Shown here in pieces: positions 7,933 to 16,732 of a stretch of DNA of 40,558 bases. The DNA lies in NCBI GenBank assembly GCA_022340315.1, contig JAJDOD010000125.1:1-40558 (forward strand), in the 5' to 3' direction. Position numbers and translations under genes: made by a program. The DNA comes from Silicimonas sp. Lineage in GTDB: Bacteria; Pseudomonadota; Alphaproteobacteria; Rhodobacterales; Rhodobacteraceae. Under the pieces are notes generated by a model. That model was given only the letters and a program-made list of their open reading frames with translations, ran no database searches and had not been told where the DNA came from. Within the stretch, counting starts at the first letter, position 1, and the number at the start of each line of letters is the position of its first letter.

Positions 7933-8799
7933 ATGCTTGATCTGACCGACCTCCAATATTTCACCACGGTTGCCAGGGAAGGGGGCGTGACACGCGCCTC
8001 CGAGAAGCTGCACCGGGTGCAGTCGAACGTGACGACTCGCATTCGGAAACTGGAAGACCAGTTGGGCCTGCGTCTGTTCCTGCGCGAAGGCCGCCGCATG
8101 GTGCTGACGGCGGACGGTCACAAGCTTCTGGCCTATGCCGACCGTCTGATCGCGCTCGCGGCCGAGGCAGAGAGCGCAATGAGGCAACAGGAACCTGGCG
8201 GCGTTTTTCGCCTCGGTTCGATGGAGAGCACGGCTGCGGTTCGCCTGCCGGACCTGCTGAACCAGTTGCAGGTCGCTTATCCGGACATCGAAATTGAACT
8301 GGTTACCGGCAACCCGGTTGCACTGGGCGAGCTTGTCCTCGCGGGCGAGATCGAGGCCGCGTTGGCAGCCGGCGCGCCTCGTGACGAACGGCTCGACGGT
8401 GTCGTGGCGTTTGAAGAACGGGTGACGGTGGTTTCGACCGCGGCGACCCTCAAGCCCGAAAGCCCGCTCCTTGTACTGGAAAAGGGATGTCCGCACCGCG
8501 CGCGGCTGGAAGAGTGGTATGCGCGTGAAGGCTGGCAGACCGGGCGGTTGATCGAGATAGGATCGTATCACGCCATGTTTGGCTGCGCGCTGGCGGGCAT
8601 GGGCGCGGCACTGGTGCCGGAGAGCGTGATCTCGACATTTCCCGACGAAGCGCGGCTGGTGCGGCATCGCTTGCCGGGCGCCCTTGGAACGCTGTCGACG
8701 CGGCTGTTCTGGCGGCGCGACATGCTCTCGGCGAACACGCGTGCGCTGATGGGGCTGCTAGCCGCGCCCGCGCCGCTCGAAACGGGGGAGCATGGCTGA
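7933..8799 (+). CDS. LysR family transcriptional regulator
   Basis: This 288-residue regulator has the N-terminal winged helix-turn-helix (MLDLTDLQYFTTVAREGGVT, then SNVTTRIRKLEDQLGLRLF) and a periplasmic-binding-protein-like effector domain from about residue 90. It probably controls the divergent DUF1330 gene and itself. It is also convergent with, and overlaps by 42 bases, the 3' end of the valine-degradation operon, so control of that operon is possible. The effector is unknown. Confidence 0.9.
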   Translation: MLDLTDLQYFTTVAREGGVTRASEKLHRVQSNVTTRIRKLEDQLGLRLFLREGRRMVLTADGHKLLAYADRLIALAAEAESAMRQQEPGGVFRLGSMESTAAVRLPDLLNQLQVAYPDIEIELVTGNPVALGELVLAGEIEAALAAGAPRDERLDGVVAFEERVTVVSTAATLKPESPLLVLEKGCPHRARLEEWYAREGWQTGRLIEIGSYHAMFGCALAGMGAALVPESVISTFPDEARLVRHRLPGALGTLSTRLFWRRDMLSANTRALMGLLAAPAPLETGEHG

Positions 8800-9630
8800 A
8801 AAGTCGCGGCCCCGACCATCCTCGTCCTCAACGAAACTTCTGTAGAGTTCGGTGGCGCGCTGCCCCATCGGCGTATCGGCATCCGACGCCTCGGCTGCCT
8901 GTTGCGAGAGGCGGAGGTCCTTCAGCATCAACTCGGCGGCGAACCCCGGTTTGTAGTCGTTGTCGGCGGGGGATGTCGGGCCGACACCGGGTGCGGGGCA
9001 GTACGCGTTCATCGTCCAGCTGTAGCCCGAGGAGGTCGAGACCACATCGAACATCGCCTGCCGGTCGAGGCCCAGCTTGTCGGCCAGCGCGAAAGCCTCG
9101 CAGGTGCCGATCATGGTGATGCCGAGGATCATGTTGTTGCAGATCTTGGCCGCCTGGCCATTGCCGGAGGGGCCGCAATGGACGGCCTTCTGGCCCATGA
9201 TCTCGAACAGAGGTTTTGCATCGGCAAAGGCGTCGTCGCTGCCGCCGACCATGAAGGTGAGCGTTCCTGCCTCGGCCCCGCCGATGCCGCCCGAGACCGG
9301 GGCATCGAGCGCGCGTGTTCCGGCGGCAATGGCCTGGCCTGCCACGGCGCGCGCGCTCTCGACGTCGACGGTCGAGCAGTCGAGCAGGATGGCGCCAGGA
9401 GACATGGCAGGGATGACCTCGCCCGCCACCCGGCGCAGGATGGCGCCGTCCGGCAGCATCGTGATCACGACGTCGGCACCGGTGGCGGCGTTCGCGGCGC
9501 TCTCTGCGGAAGCAATGCCCTGGGGGATGGGCGCGGCGACGTCGAAGCCGGCCACCTCGTGCCCTGCCTTCGCAAGGTTCCGGGCCATCGGCGCGCCCAT
9601 GTTGCCAAGCCCGATAAATCCGATCTTCAT
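8758..9630 (-). CDS. mmsB: 3-hydroxyisobutyrate dehydrogenase
   Basis: This enzyme oxidises 3-hydroxyisobutyrate to methylmalonate semialdehyde with NAD in valine catabolism. The 290-residue protein has the Rossmann motif GFIGLGNMGAPMA at residues 4-16, the substrate loop DAPVSGGIGGAEAGT at about 109-123, and the catalytic lysine K162 in GNGQAAKICNNM. It is the last gene of the operon and overlaps the hydrolase stop by ATGA. Its 3' end overlaps the convergent LysR gene. The methylmalonate-semialdehyde dehydrogenase gene (mmsA), which is often close by in this group, is not in the window. Confidence 0.92.
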   Translation of the reverse strand: MKIGFIGLGNMGAPMARNLAKAGHEVAGFDVAAPIPQGIASAESAANAATGADVVITMLPDGAILRRVAGEVIPAMSPGAILLDCSTVDVESARAVAGQAIAAGTRALDAPVSGGIGGAEAGTLTFMVGGSDDAFADAKPLFEIMGQKAVHCGPSGNGQAAKICNNMILGITMIGTCEAFALADKLGLDRQAMFDVVSTSSGYSWTMNAYCPAPGVGPTSPADNDYKPGFAAELMLKDLRLSQQAAEASDADTPMGQRATELYRSFVEDEDGRGRDFSAMLPRFERRGRG

Positions 9631-10670
9631 CGCTGGTCCTCCAGTTTGAGTTCTTCTGCGCCGAGCGGCATCAGCATCTGTGCGACATCCATGACCGAGG
9701 CGCTGTCGATCGCGTCCCGCGCCCAGGCGGGCGACTTGTCCTTGTCGATGATCAGGGCGCGGATGCCTTCGCGGAAGTCGCCTTTCTCGGCGATGCGGTG
9801 GCTGAAACGGTACTCGTTCTTCAGCGCTTCCTCGATCCGGTCACGGGCTCGGGCGCGGTGGATCAGTTCTATAGCGGCCGCCATCGCGAGCGGCGCGTTC
9901 CGGTCCATCCTGGCAAGGGTTTCGGCCGCCCAGTCGCTGCCATCGTGGCGCAACGCGTTGACGATGTCGCGGAGTGTCTCGCCGCCGAAATTCGCGTCGA
10001 TGCGGTCTAGCAGGCCGGCCAGCGGCGCGGCGGGGGCGGGATGCGCAGCGCGGTCGATCTCTTCCCAGTCGCCGGTCGATTCCAATTTGGCGATAAGGCC
10101 GGGCCAATTGGCTTCGGGAATGTAATAATCCGCGAATCCGGCAAGGATTGCATCCCCCGGACCCATCCTGTGCCCGGTCGTGCCGAGATATTCGCCAAGC
10201 CGCCCCGGCGCGCGAGCGAGAAGCAGCGTGCCGCCGACATCCGGCGCAAGCCCGATGCCGCATTCGGGCATGGCGATGCGGCTGCTGTCGCCAACGATGC
10301 GGTGCGAGCCGTGGCAGCCAACACCGACGCCGCCGCCCATCGTGAAACCCTGCAGGAAGGTGGCGACCGGTTTGGGGAAGTGAAAGAGCGCCGCGTTCAT
10401 CGCGTATTCGTCGCGCCAGAACTGCCGCGGCGTCTGGAAGTCGTCGGCCGACATCGCCTCGTAGATACCCAAAAGATCGCCTCCGGCCGAGAAGGCCTTC
10501 TCGCCCTCGGCGTCGATCACCAGCATGGCGATGTCCGCGTCTTCCGCCCATTCCGGCAGGATGGCTGCGATCTGACGTACCATGTCATGGGTCACGGCGT
10601 TCAGGGCATTCGGGCGGTTCAGCGTGATCCGCCCGGTTCGTCCACGCTTCCTGAGGTGTATTTCGCTCAT
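9627..10670 (-). CDS. 3-hydroxyisobutyryl-CoA hydrolase (enoyl-CoA hydratase family)
   Basis: This 347-residue crotonase-fold enzyme probably releases free 3-hydroxyisobutyrate from its CoA thioester. The oxyanion-hole motifs SAGGD (61-65) and MGGGVG (111-116) are present, as are the E136 (MPECGIGL) and D144 (PDVGG) residues typical of the hydrolase branch. The length of about 350, rather than the 260 of simple hydratases, also supports the hydrolase. The ATG at 10670 overlaps the acyl-CoA dehydrogenase stop as ATGA. Its place between a dehydrogenase of isobutyryl-CoA type and mmsB supports the assignment; an enoyl-CoA hydratase is the less likely alternative. Confidence 0.88.
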   Translation of the reverse strand: MSEIHLRKRGRTGRITLNRPNALNAVTHDMVRQIAAILPEWAEDADIAMLVIDAEGEKAFSAGGDLLGIYEAMSADDFQTPRQFWRDEYAMNAALFHFPKPVATFLQGFTMGGGVGVGCHGSHRIVGDSSRIAMPECGIGLAPDVGGTLLLARAPGRLGEYLGTTGHRMGPGDAILAGFADYYIPEANWPGLIAKLESTGDWEEIDRAAHPAPAAPLAGLLDRIDANFGGETLRDIVNALRHDGSDWAAETLARMDRNAPLAMAAAIELIHRARARDRIEEALKNEYRFSHRIAEKGDFREGIRALIIDKDKSPAWARDAIDSASVMDVAQMLMPLGAEELKLEDQR

Positions 10671-11809
10671 CGTTTTCTCAGCATGTCGCGGGAAATGATG
10701 ACCCGCATGATCTCGTTCGTGCCCTCGAGGATCCTGTGCACCCGCAGATCGCGGACGATTTTCTCGATCCCGTAATCCGCCAGATACCCGTAGCCCCCGT
10801 GCAGCTGCAAACATGTATCGGCAGCATTGAACGCCCGCTCGGTCACGAAGGCCTTGGCCATCGCGCAGCGCTTGGTGGCGTCCGGCTGGCCGGTGTCCAG
10901 CGCCCAGGCGGCATGGCGGAGAAAGGTGCGCGCGGCCTGCAACTCGATCTCGGTATCGGCCAGCTTGAATTGCAACGCCTGGAATTGGTCGAGCGTTTTC
11001 CCGAAGGCCTTGCGCTCGCCCATGTAAGCCAGCGTCTGGTCGAGCGCCGATTGCGCCGCGCCAAGGGCACAGGCCGAGATATTCAGCCGCCCGCCGTCGA
11101 GGCCTGCCATGGCGTAGGAAAACCCGCGGCCTTCCTCGCCCAGAATGTTCCTGGACGAGACCGGGCAGGCGTCCATCTGAACCTGCCGGGTCGGCTGGCC
11201 GCGCCAGCCCATCTTGTCCTCCAGCCCGCCGAAGCTGAGCCCCTCGGTCCCGTCTTCCAGAAAAAACGCCGATGTTCCCTTCGGACCCTCTTCGCCGGAA
11301 CGGGCCATCACGATATAGGCGTCCGAGTACCCGCCGCCCGAGATGAACGCCTTGGTGCCGGTAAGTTGCCACCCTTCGTTCGTCCGCTCGGCCCTGGTCT
11401 TCATCGCAGCCGCATCCGAGCCGGAACCGGGCTCGGTGAGGCAGTAGGAGATGACCGTTTCCATAGTCAGAGCCTTGGGCAGAACACGGGCTTTCATCTC
11501 GTCCGAGCCAAAGCTGTCGATCATTCGGACGCACATGTTGTGTATCGACAGGAACGCCGCGACACTGGCGCAAGAGTGTGACAAGGCTTCGAAAACAAGT
11601 GTGCTGTCGAGCCGTGACAGCCCTGCGCCGCCGGCCTCCTCGCTGACATTCAGTCCACCGAATCCGAGTGCGGCCATATCGCGCCAAAGCGCCTTGGGTA
11701 TGGTTCCCTGCTGCTCCCAGTCACGGGCATGAGGCGCGATCGCGTCGAAGCCAAAGTCGCGGGCGGTGTCGAAAATCGCTTGTTGTTCTTCCGAAAGTGC
11801 GAAATCCAT
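10667..11809 (-). CDS. Acyl-CoA dehydrogenase, probably isobutyryl-CoA dehydrogenase
   Basis: This flavoprotein of 380 residues would oxidise isobutyryl-CoA to methacrylyl-CoA as the first step of this valine operon. The family order is complete: an N-terminal helical domain (MDFALSEEQQAIFDTARDF), a middle beta domain with YCLTEPGSGSDAAAMKT, and a C-terminal helical domain ending in HGGYGYLADYGIEKIVRDLR and RILEGTNEIMR with the catalytic glutamate E362. The ATG at 11809 is where family similarity begins. Substrate choice is inferred from the operon. A palindromic operator lies 17 bases upstream. Confidence 0.88.
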   Translation of the reverse strand: MDFALSEEQQAIFDTARDFGFDAIAPHARDWEQQGTIPKALWRDMAALGFGGLNVSEEAGGAGLSRLDSTLVFEALSHSCASVAAFLSIHNMCVRMIDSFGSDEMKARVLPKALTMETVISYCLTEPGSGSDAAAMKTRAERTNEGWQLTGTKAFISGGGYSDAYIVMARSGEEGPKGTSAFFLEDGTEGLSFGGLEDKMGWRGQPTRQVQMDACPVSSRNILGEEGRGFSYAMAGLDGGRLNISACALGAAQSALDQTLAYMGERKAFGKTLDQFQALQFKLADTEIELQAARTFLRHAAWALDTGQPDATKRCAMAKAFVTERAFNAADTCLQLHGGYGYLADYGIEKIVRDLRVHRILEGTNEIMRVIISRDMLRKR

Positions 11810-11826
11810 CGGCCTTCCCCTCCGTC

Positions 11827-11840
11827 TGAACGCTCGTTCA
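11827..11840. promoter_or_regulatory. Palindromic operator upstream of the valine operon
   Basis: TGAACGCTCGTTCA has six-base perfect arms around a central CT and sits 17 bases before the acyl-CoA dehydrogenase start. Palindromes of the form TGAACG-N2-CGTTCA are typical of TetR-family repressors of acyl-CoA catabolism. No TetR gene is in the window, so the binder would be encoded elsewhere. The site is seen directly; its use is inferred. Confidence 0.5.
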
Positions 11841-13199
<1,359 letters not shown>

Positions 13200-13276
13200 A
13201 GACGGCGACACCAGGGAGGAGGAAGGTGCCGCCGTCTTGGAGACAAAGAGCGGGAGGAGGTGCTCTTTGTGTCTCG
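13200..13276 (-). ncRNA. CcsR ('cuckoo')-type small RNA, distal unit
   Basis: Two stem-loops each present CCTCCTCCC in the loop on the minus strand (complement of 13252-13260 and 13214-13222). The first stem is GAGACAAAGAGC (13240-13251) against 13262-13275 with a two-base bulge. The second is 13201-13212 against 13225-13236 with one mismatch. The two motifs are 38 bases apart. In Rhodobacter sphaeroides, RNAs of this build are processed from a DUF1127 transcript, respond to stress, and use the anti-Shine-Dalgarno-like motif. The second stem-loop touches the stop of the convergent FG-GAP gene. The ends are estimated. Confidence 0.82.
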
Positions 13277-13304
13277 CGCCTGTGACCGTGGTCTCAGGCT
13301 ATGT

Positions 13305-13381
13305 GGGGTCCGGCGACGCCAGGGAGGAGGAAGGCGCCGCCGAGTCCATCAGGGTTCCAGGGAGGAGGACGGAACCCCGAA
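13305..13381 (-). ncRNA. CcsR ('cuckoo')-type small RNA, DUF1127-proximal unit
   Basis: This is the same build as the distal unit, 108 bases away. Stem-loop one is GGGTTCC (13352-13358) against GGAACCC (13371-13377), with CCTCCTCCC in the loop (complement of 13360-13368). Stem-loop two is GGCGACGCC (13312-13320) against GGCGCCGCC (13333-13341), with the motif at 13322-13330. The second stem-loop is nearly identical in sequence to that of the distal unit. It begins five bases after the DUF1127 stop, so the RNA is most likely cut out of the DUF1127 transcript. The ends are estimated. Confidence 0.82.
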
Positions 13382-13385
13382 GCTG

Positions 13386-13550
13386 TCAGCCGTCGTATGC
13401 GGCCAGGCGAGCGACCTGGCGAACGTTGGACCGGTGCATTCCCAGGTCATCGAGTTCGCGTTCGCTCAGTTGATCGAGCTCATGCAGCGTGTCGCGGTAC
13501 TTGCGGTACCGGTTGAAGCGTTGAGCCAGGCTGTTGAAGCGAGTGCCCAT
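13386..13550 (-). CDS. ccaF1: DUF1127 small protein, CcaF1-like
   Basis: This basic 54-residue protein is largely a single DUF1127 (YjiS-like) domain: RYRKYRDTLHELDQLSERELDDLGMHRSNVRQVA. In R. sphaeroides the homologous gene precedes the CcsR small RNAs, and its product (CcaF1) is an RNA-binding protein that affects small RNA maturation. The same layout is seen here, with two CcsR-like units directly downstream. The ATG at 13550 (MGTRFNSLAQ) is chosen because the upstream extension is AT-rich and unlike the family. A related but longer DUF1127 protein is encoded at 36917. Confidence 0.88.
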   Translation of the reverse strand: MGTRFNSLAQRFNRYRKYRDTLHELDQLSERELDDLGMHRSNVRQVARLAAYDG

Positions 13551-13603
13551 CTGTCTGCTCCTATTGTTGCGATGCGTGATTGCATCTCGTTTCGTTGGGA
13601 CAA

Positions 13604-13630
13604 AGATAGGTGATTGCTGCAGGTGCACAA
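13604..13630 (-). promoter_or_regulatory. Possible heat-shock-type promoter of the DUF1127-CcsR operon
   Basis: Read on the minus strand there is a TTGTGC at 13630-13625 and a CTATCT at 13609-13604 with a 15-base spacer, placed about 55 bases before the DUF1127 start. The R. sphaeroides locus is transcribed by RpoHI/RpoHII. The -10 element here is only loosely similar to those promoters, so this is a tentative call. Confidence 0.3.
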
Positions 13631-13787
13631 TCCCACAATGCTGCAACGCAGCTATGCAGGGAAGTCATAGTTAACCTTATGTAAGATTTCACTTTTGCGT
13701 AAATGTTCATCAGCGACGCTGCGTCTACTTGCGTTTGCTGAGATACGTTGCTCAAAACGCATCACTTCAGGAGAGAAGGTGCCGAAA

Positions 13788-14864
13788 ATGCCGATTGACC
13801 GCAGTGACATCCTTGACAGGCTGAAATCCGTGCTAGCGCCGGACGGCGTGGATCTTGTGTCCCGCGACATGGTGCGCGCGGTTCAGATCGACGGCCAGAC
13901 GGTGCGATTCGTGATCGAGGCCCCCGATGCCGACCAGGCGCGCCAGCTTGAAGGTGCGCGGGCCGAGGCCGAGGCCGCCGTCCGTGCGCTGCCGGGTGTC
14001 GAGGTCGTCTCGGCGGTGCTGACCGCGCACGGGCCGGCGCCGGCGGCGCCGAAGCCGCCATCGCTGAAGATCGGCGGGCATCCCGCGCCGCAGCAGGGCG
14101 GTCCGCAAAAGCTCTCGGGTGTGGACCGGATCATCGCCATCGGCTCGGGCAAGGGCGGGGTCGGGAAATCGACCGTCGCCTCGAACCTCGCGGTGGCGCT
14201 GGCGGCCGAGGGGCGGCGCGTCGGGTTGCTCGATGCGGATATCTATGGGCCGTCGCAGCCGAAGATGATGGGGGTGATGAAGCGCCCGGCCTCGCCGGAC
14301 GGCAAGACGATCATCCCCTTGCAGGCGCATGGCGTCACGCTGATGTCCATCGGCTTCATGGTGGCGCCCGAAAAGGCGGTCGTCTGGCGCGGGCCGATGC
14401 TGATGGGTGCGCTTCAGCAGATGCTGGGGCAGGTGCAGTGGGGCGAGTTGGACGTGCTCCTGATCGACCTGCCGCCGGGAACCGGCGACGTTCAGCTGAC
14501 GCTTTGCCAGCGGACTGAAGTGACCGGCGCGATCATCGTCTCGACGCCGCAGGACGTAGCACTTCTGGATGCGCGCAAGGCGGTCGACATGTTCAAGACG
14601 CTCAACACGCCGATTCTCGGGCTGATCGAGAACATGTCCAGCTACGTCTGTCCGAATTGCGGACATGAGGAGCATCTTTTCGGGCATGGCGGCGTGCGGG
14701 CCGAGGCCGGTCAGATGGGCGTGCCCTTCCTCGGTGAGATCCCATTGTCGCTGGACGTTCGGCTGGCAGGCGACGCCGGTGCTCCTGTGGCGCTGGGCGA
14801 GGGGCCGGTCGCCGAAGCCTACAGCCAATTGGCCAAGCGGCTGGTTGGCGGTGGAATGGGCTGA
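13788..14864 (+). CDS. mrp: Mrp/NBP35 family iron-sulfur carrier ATPase
   Basis: This cytoplasmic ATPase of 358 residues binds and hands over Fe-S clusters. An N-terminal MIP18/DUF59 domain (residues 1-85) is followed by a proline-rich linker and a deviant Walker A P-loop GKGGVGKST (121-129). LLDADIYGPSQPKM and LIDLPPGTGD come next, and then the cluster-binding C288-x2-C291 (YVCPNC). The ATG at 13788 has AGGAGAGAAGG just upstream; the frame is open further 5' but that part is AT-rich and unlike the family. The gene is divergent from DUF1127-CcsR and convergent with kpsF. Confidence 0.93.
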   Translation: MPIDRSDILDRLKSVLAPDGVDLVSRDMVRAVQIDGQTVRFVIEAPDADQARQLEGARAEAEAAVRALPGVEVVSAVLTAHGPAPAAPKPPSLKIGGHPAPQQGGPQKLSGVDRIIAIGSGKGGVGKSTVASNLAVALAAEGRRVGLLDADIYGPSQPKMMGVMKRPASPDGKTIIPLQAHGVTLMSIGFMVAPEKAVVWRGPMLMGALQQMLGQVQWGELDVLLIDLPPGTGDVQLTLCQRTEVTGAIIVSTPQDVALLDARKAVDMFKTLNTPILGLIENMSSYVCPNCGHEEHLFGHGGVRAEAGQMGVPFLGEIPLSLDVRLAGDAGAPVALGEGPVAEAYSQLAKRLVGGGMG

Positions 14865-14873
14865 AGCCGGTGC

Positions 14874-15863
14874 TCAGGCCGTGCCGCGGTTGAGCAGGCG
14901 CAGCATGGTGACCAGGCCCACCGGCCGTTCGCCCTCGACGACGAAAGCCGCCTGTATCCGCCTGTCCTGAAGGATGGCCTGGGCCTCGCCCGCGATTGTG
15001 CTGCGCGTGAGCGTCACCGAACCGGTGGTCATGATCTCGCCCGCCTTCGTGTCGTGAAGCGCACCCCGCATCGTCGCGCCCGCGTTCCTCTCGAGATAAC
15101 GCCGGATGTCTCCATCCGTGATGACACCCCGAAGCTCACCGTCCTCGATAATCCCCGCAATGCCGAATCCCTTCGCGGAGAGCTCGGAAATCGCCGCGAT
15201 AACCGAGGCGTTGGAATCGACCAATGGCAGGCTGTCGGCAGGATGCATGATTTCCTCGACATGCTTCAACTGCGCGCCTAGCGAACCACCGGGATGGAAG
15301 CCGTGGAAGCTCTCCTCGGTGAAGCCCTTCCTTTGCAGGATCGCGATGGCGAGCGCGTCGCCAAGGGCCAGTTGCAGAAGTGTCGTGGTGGTGGGCGCCA
15401 GGTTGTGCGGGCAAGCTTCGCGTACCGAGGGCAGAACAAGCGCCACCGTCGCCGCCTGCGCGAGCGTGCTGTCGCCATTGCCGGTCAGCGAGATGATCGG
15501 CACGCCGTGGCGCTTGGCATAGCCGATCACGTCGGACAATTCGCGGGTCTCGCCGGACCAGGAAAGCGCAAGTATCACGTCCTCAGGCTGCACCATCCCC
15601 AGATCGCCGTGGCTCGCTTCCGCAGGGTGAAGGAAATACGCGGGCGTGCCGGTCGATGCGAACGTGGCGGCGAGCTTGGTGCCGATATGGCCGGATTTCC
15701 CCAGACCGGTGACGATCAGCCGGCCCTCCATCGCAATGATCAGGTCAAGCGCGGCGTCTATTGCGGCGGACATGCCATCAAGCGAACCTTCGAGGGTCTG
15801 CAGGCCGATCAGGTCGGTTGCCAGCGCCGCACGGACATAGCCGATATCGTCGTTTCTCGTCAT
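14874..15863 (-). CDS. kpsF: D-arabinose 5-phosphate isomerase (KpsF/GutQ family)
   Basis: This enzyme interconverts ribulose 5-phosphate and arabinose 5-phosphate, the first committed precursor of Kdo. The 329-residue protein has a sugar isomerase (SIS) domain with VTGLGKSGHIGTKLAATFASTG at about 51-72 and HPAEASHGDLGMV, and two C-terminal CBS domains (from about residue 205). These include GIAGIIEDGELRGVITDGDIRR. It lies 47 bases downstream of kdsA on the same strand, so the three Kdo genes form one operon. KdsD is an equally valid name for the activity. Confidence 0.92.
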   Translation of the reverse strand: MTRNDDIGYVRAALATDLIGLQTLEGSLDGMSAAIDAALDLIIAMEGRLIVTGLGKSGHIGTKLAATFASTGTPAYFLHPAEASHGDLGMVQPEDVILALSWSGETRELSDVIGYAKRHGVPIISLTGNGDSTLAQAATVALVLPSVREACPHNLAPTTTTLLQLALGDALAIAILQRKGFTEESFHGFHPGGSLGAQLKHVEEIMHPADSLPLVDSNASVIAAISELSAKGFGIAGIIEDGELRGVITDGDIRRYLERNAGATMRGALHDTKAGEIMTTGSVTLTRSTIAGEAQAILQDRRIQAAFVVEGERPVGLVTMLRLLNRGTA

Positions 15864-15910
15864 GGCCCCGGGGATAGGTCAAACATGTTCGCCGCACAAG
15901 CGGCGGTGGA

Positions 15911-16732
15911 TCAGGGACGTGACTTGATTACCTTGTCGACGGCCGTCAGCGTCGTCAGCAGCGCGTCCATGCCATCGAGCGGAACCATGTTCGGTCCGTC
16001 CGAGGGCGAGCGGGCCGGTTCTTCGTGGGTCTCGACGAAGACGGCCGAGACGCCAACCGCGACGGCGGCGCGCGCCAGCGGCGGCACGAACTCGGCCTGC
16101 CCGCCTGAAGAGGTTCCCTTGCCGCCGGGAAGCTGCACGGAGTGGGTGGCGTCGAAGACCACGGGATAGCCGGTTTCGGCCATGATCGGCAGGGCGCGGA
16201 AATCCGAGACCAGCATGTTGTAACCGAAACTCGCGCCGCGCTCGGTCAGAAGGATGCGCTTGTTCCCTGTTGAGGCGATCTTGTCGGCGACATTCTTCAT
16301 GTCCCAGGGAGCCAGGAACTGGCCCTTCTTGACGTTGATCGCCGCACCGGTCTCGCCCGCCGCAAGCAAGAGATCGGTCTGACGGCAGAGGAAGGCGGGA
16401 ATTTGCAGAATATCGACCGCCTCTGAGGCCGGGCCGCATTGCCCGGCGGTGTGAATGTCGGTCAGCACCGGGCAGCCGAACTCGGCGCGGATCTTGGAGA
16501 GGATCGTCAGCCCCTCGTCGATGCCTGGGCCGCGCTTGCCTCCGAGGCTCGAGCGGTTGGCCTTGTCGAAGCTGGCCTTGAAGACATAGCCGATCCCGTG
16601 CTTGTCGCAGAGACCGGCAAGTGTCTCGGCCAGCATCCGGGCGTGATCCAGCGTTTCCAGCTGGCAAGGGCCGGAGATCAGCGCGAAGGGCAGCTTCTGC
16701 CCGAAGGTGACGTTGCCGACGGTGACGCTCAT
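15911..16732 (-). CDS. kdsA: 3-deoxy-8-phosphooctulonate synthase
   Basis: This enzyme condenses arabinose 5-phosphate with phosphoenolpyruvate to give Kdo 8-phosphate. The 273-residue protein shows LISGPCQLET (C23), KASFDKANRSS, DIHTAGQC, KKGQFLAPWDMKNV and DATHSVQLPGG in the family order. Cysteine at position 23 in the GPC motif is the metal-ligand signature of the metal-dependent class; the E. coli enzyme has asparagine there. The ATG at 16732 overlaps the kdsB stop as ATGA, which fixes the start. Confidence 0.93.
   Translation of the reverse strand: MSVTVGNVTFGQKLPFALISGPCQLETLDHARMLAETLAGLCDKHGIGYVFKASFDKANRSSLGGKRGPGIDEGLTILSKIRAEFGCPVLTDIHTAGQCGPASEAVDILQIPAFLCRQTDLLLAAGETGAAINVKKGQFLAPWDMKNVADKIASTGNKRILLTERGASFGYNMLVSDFRALPIMAETGYPVVFDATHSVQLPGGKGTSSGGQAEFVPPLARAAVAVGVSAVFVETHEEPARSPSDGPNMVPLDGMDALLTTLTAVDKVIKSRP

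Noticed and set aside
8902-10125. Open frame of 407 codons antisense to mmsB and the hydrolase gene
   Set aside because: It spans two well-supported minus-strand genes and has no recognisable domain.
13200-13381. Repeated GGGAGGAGG blocks read as a CRISPR-like array or as a string of ribosome sites
   Set aside because: The repeats lie in loops of separate hairpins with different arms, spaced 38/70/38, with no repeat-spacer regularity and no cas genes; the minus-strand small RNA reading explains all of it.
13665-13690. Possible CtrA binding site near TTAACCTTATGTAAG
   Set aside because: Only one half-site fits TTAA-N7-TTAA; the second half is TAAG. Too weak to call.
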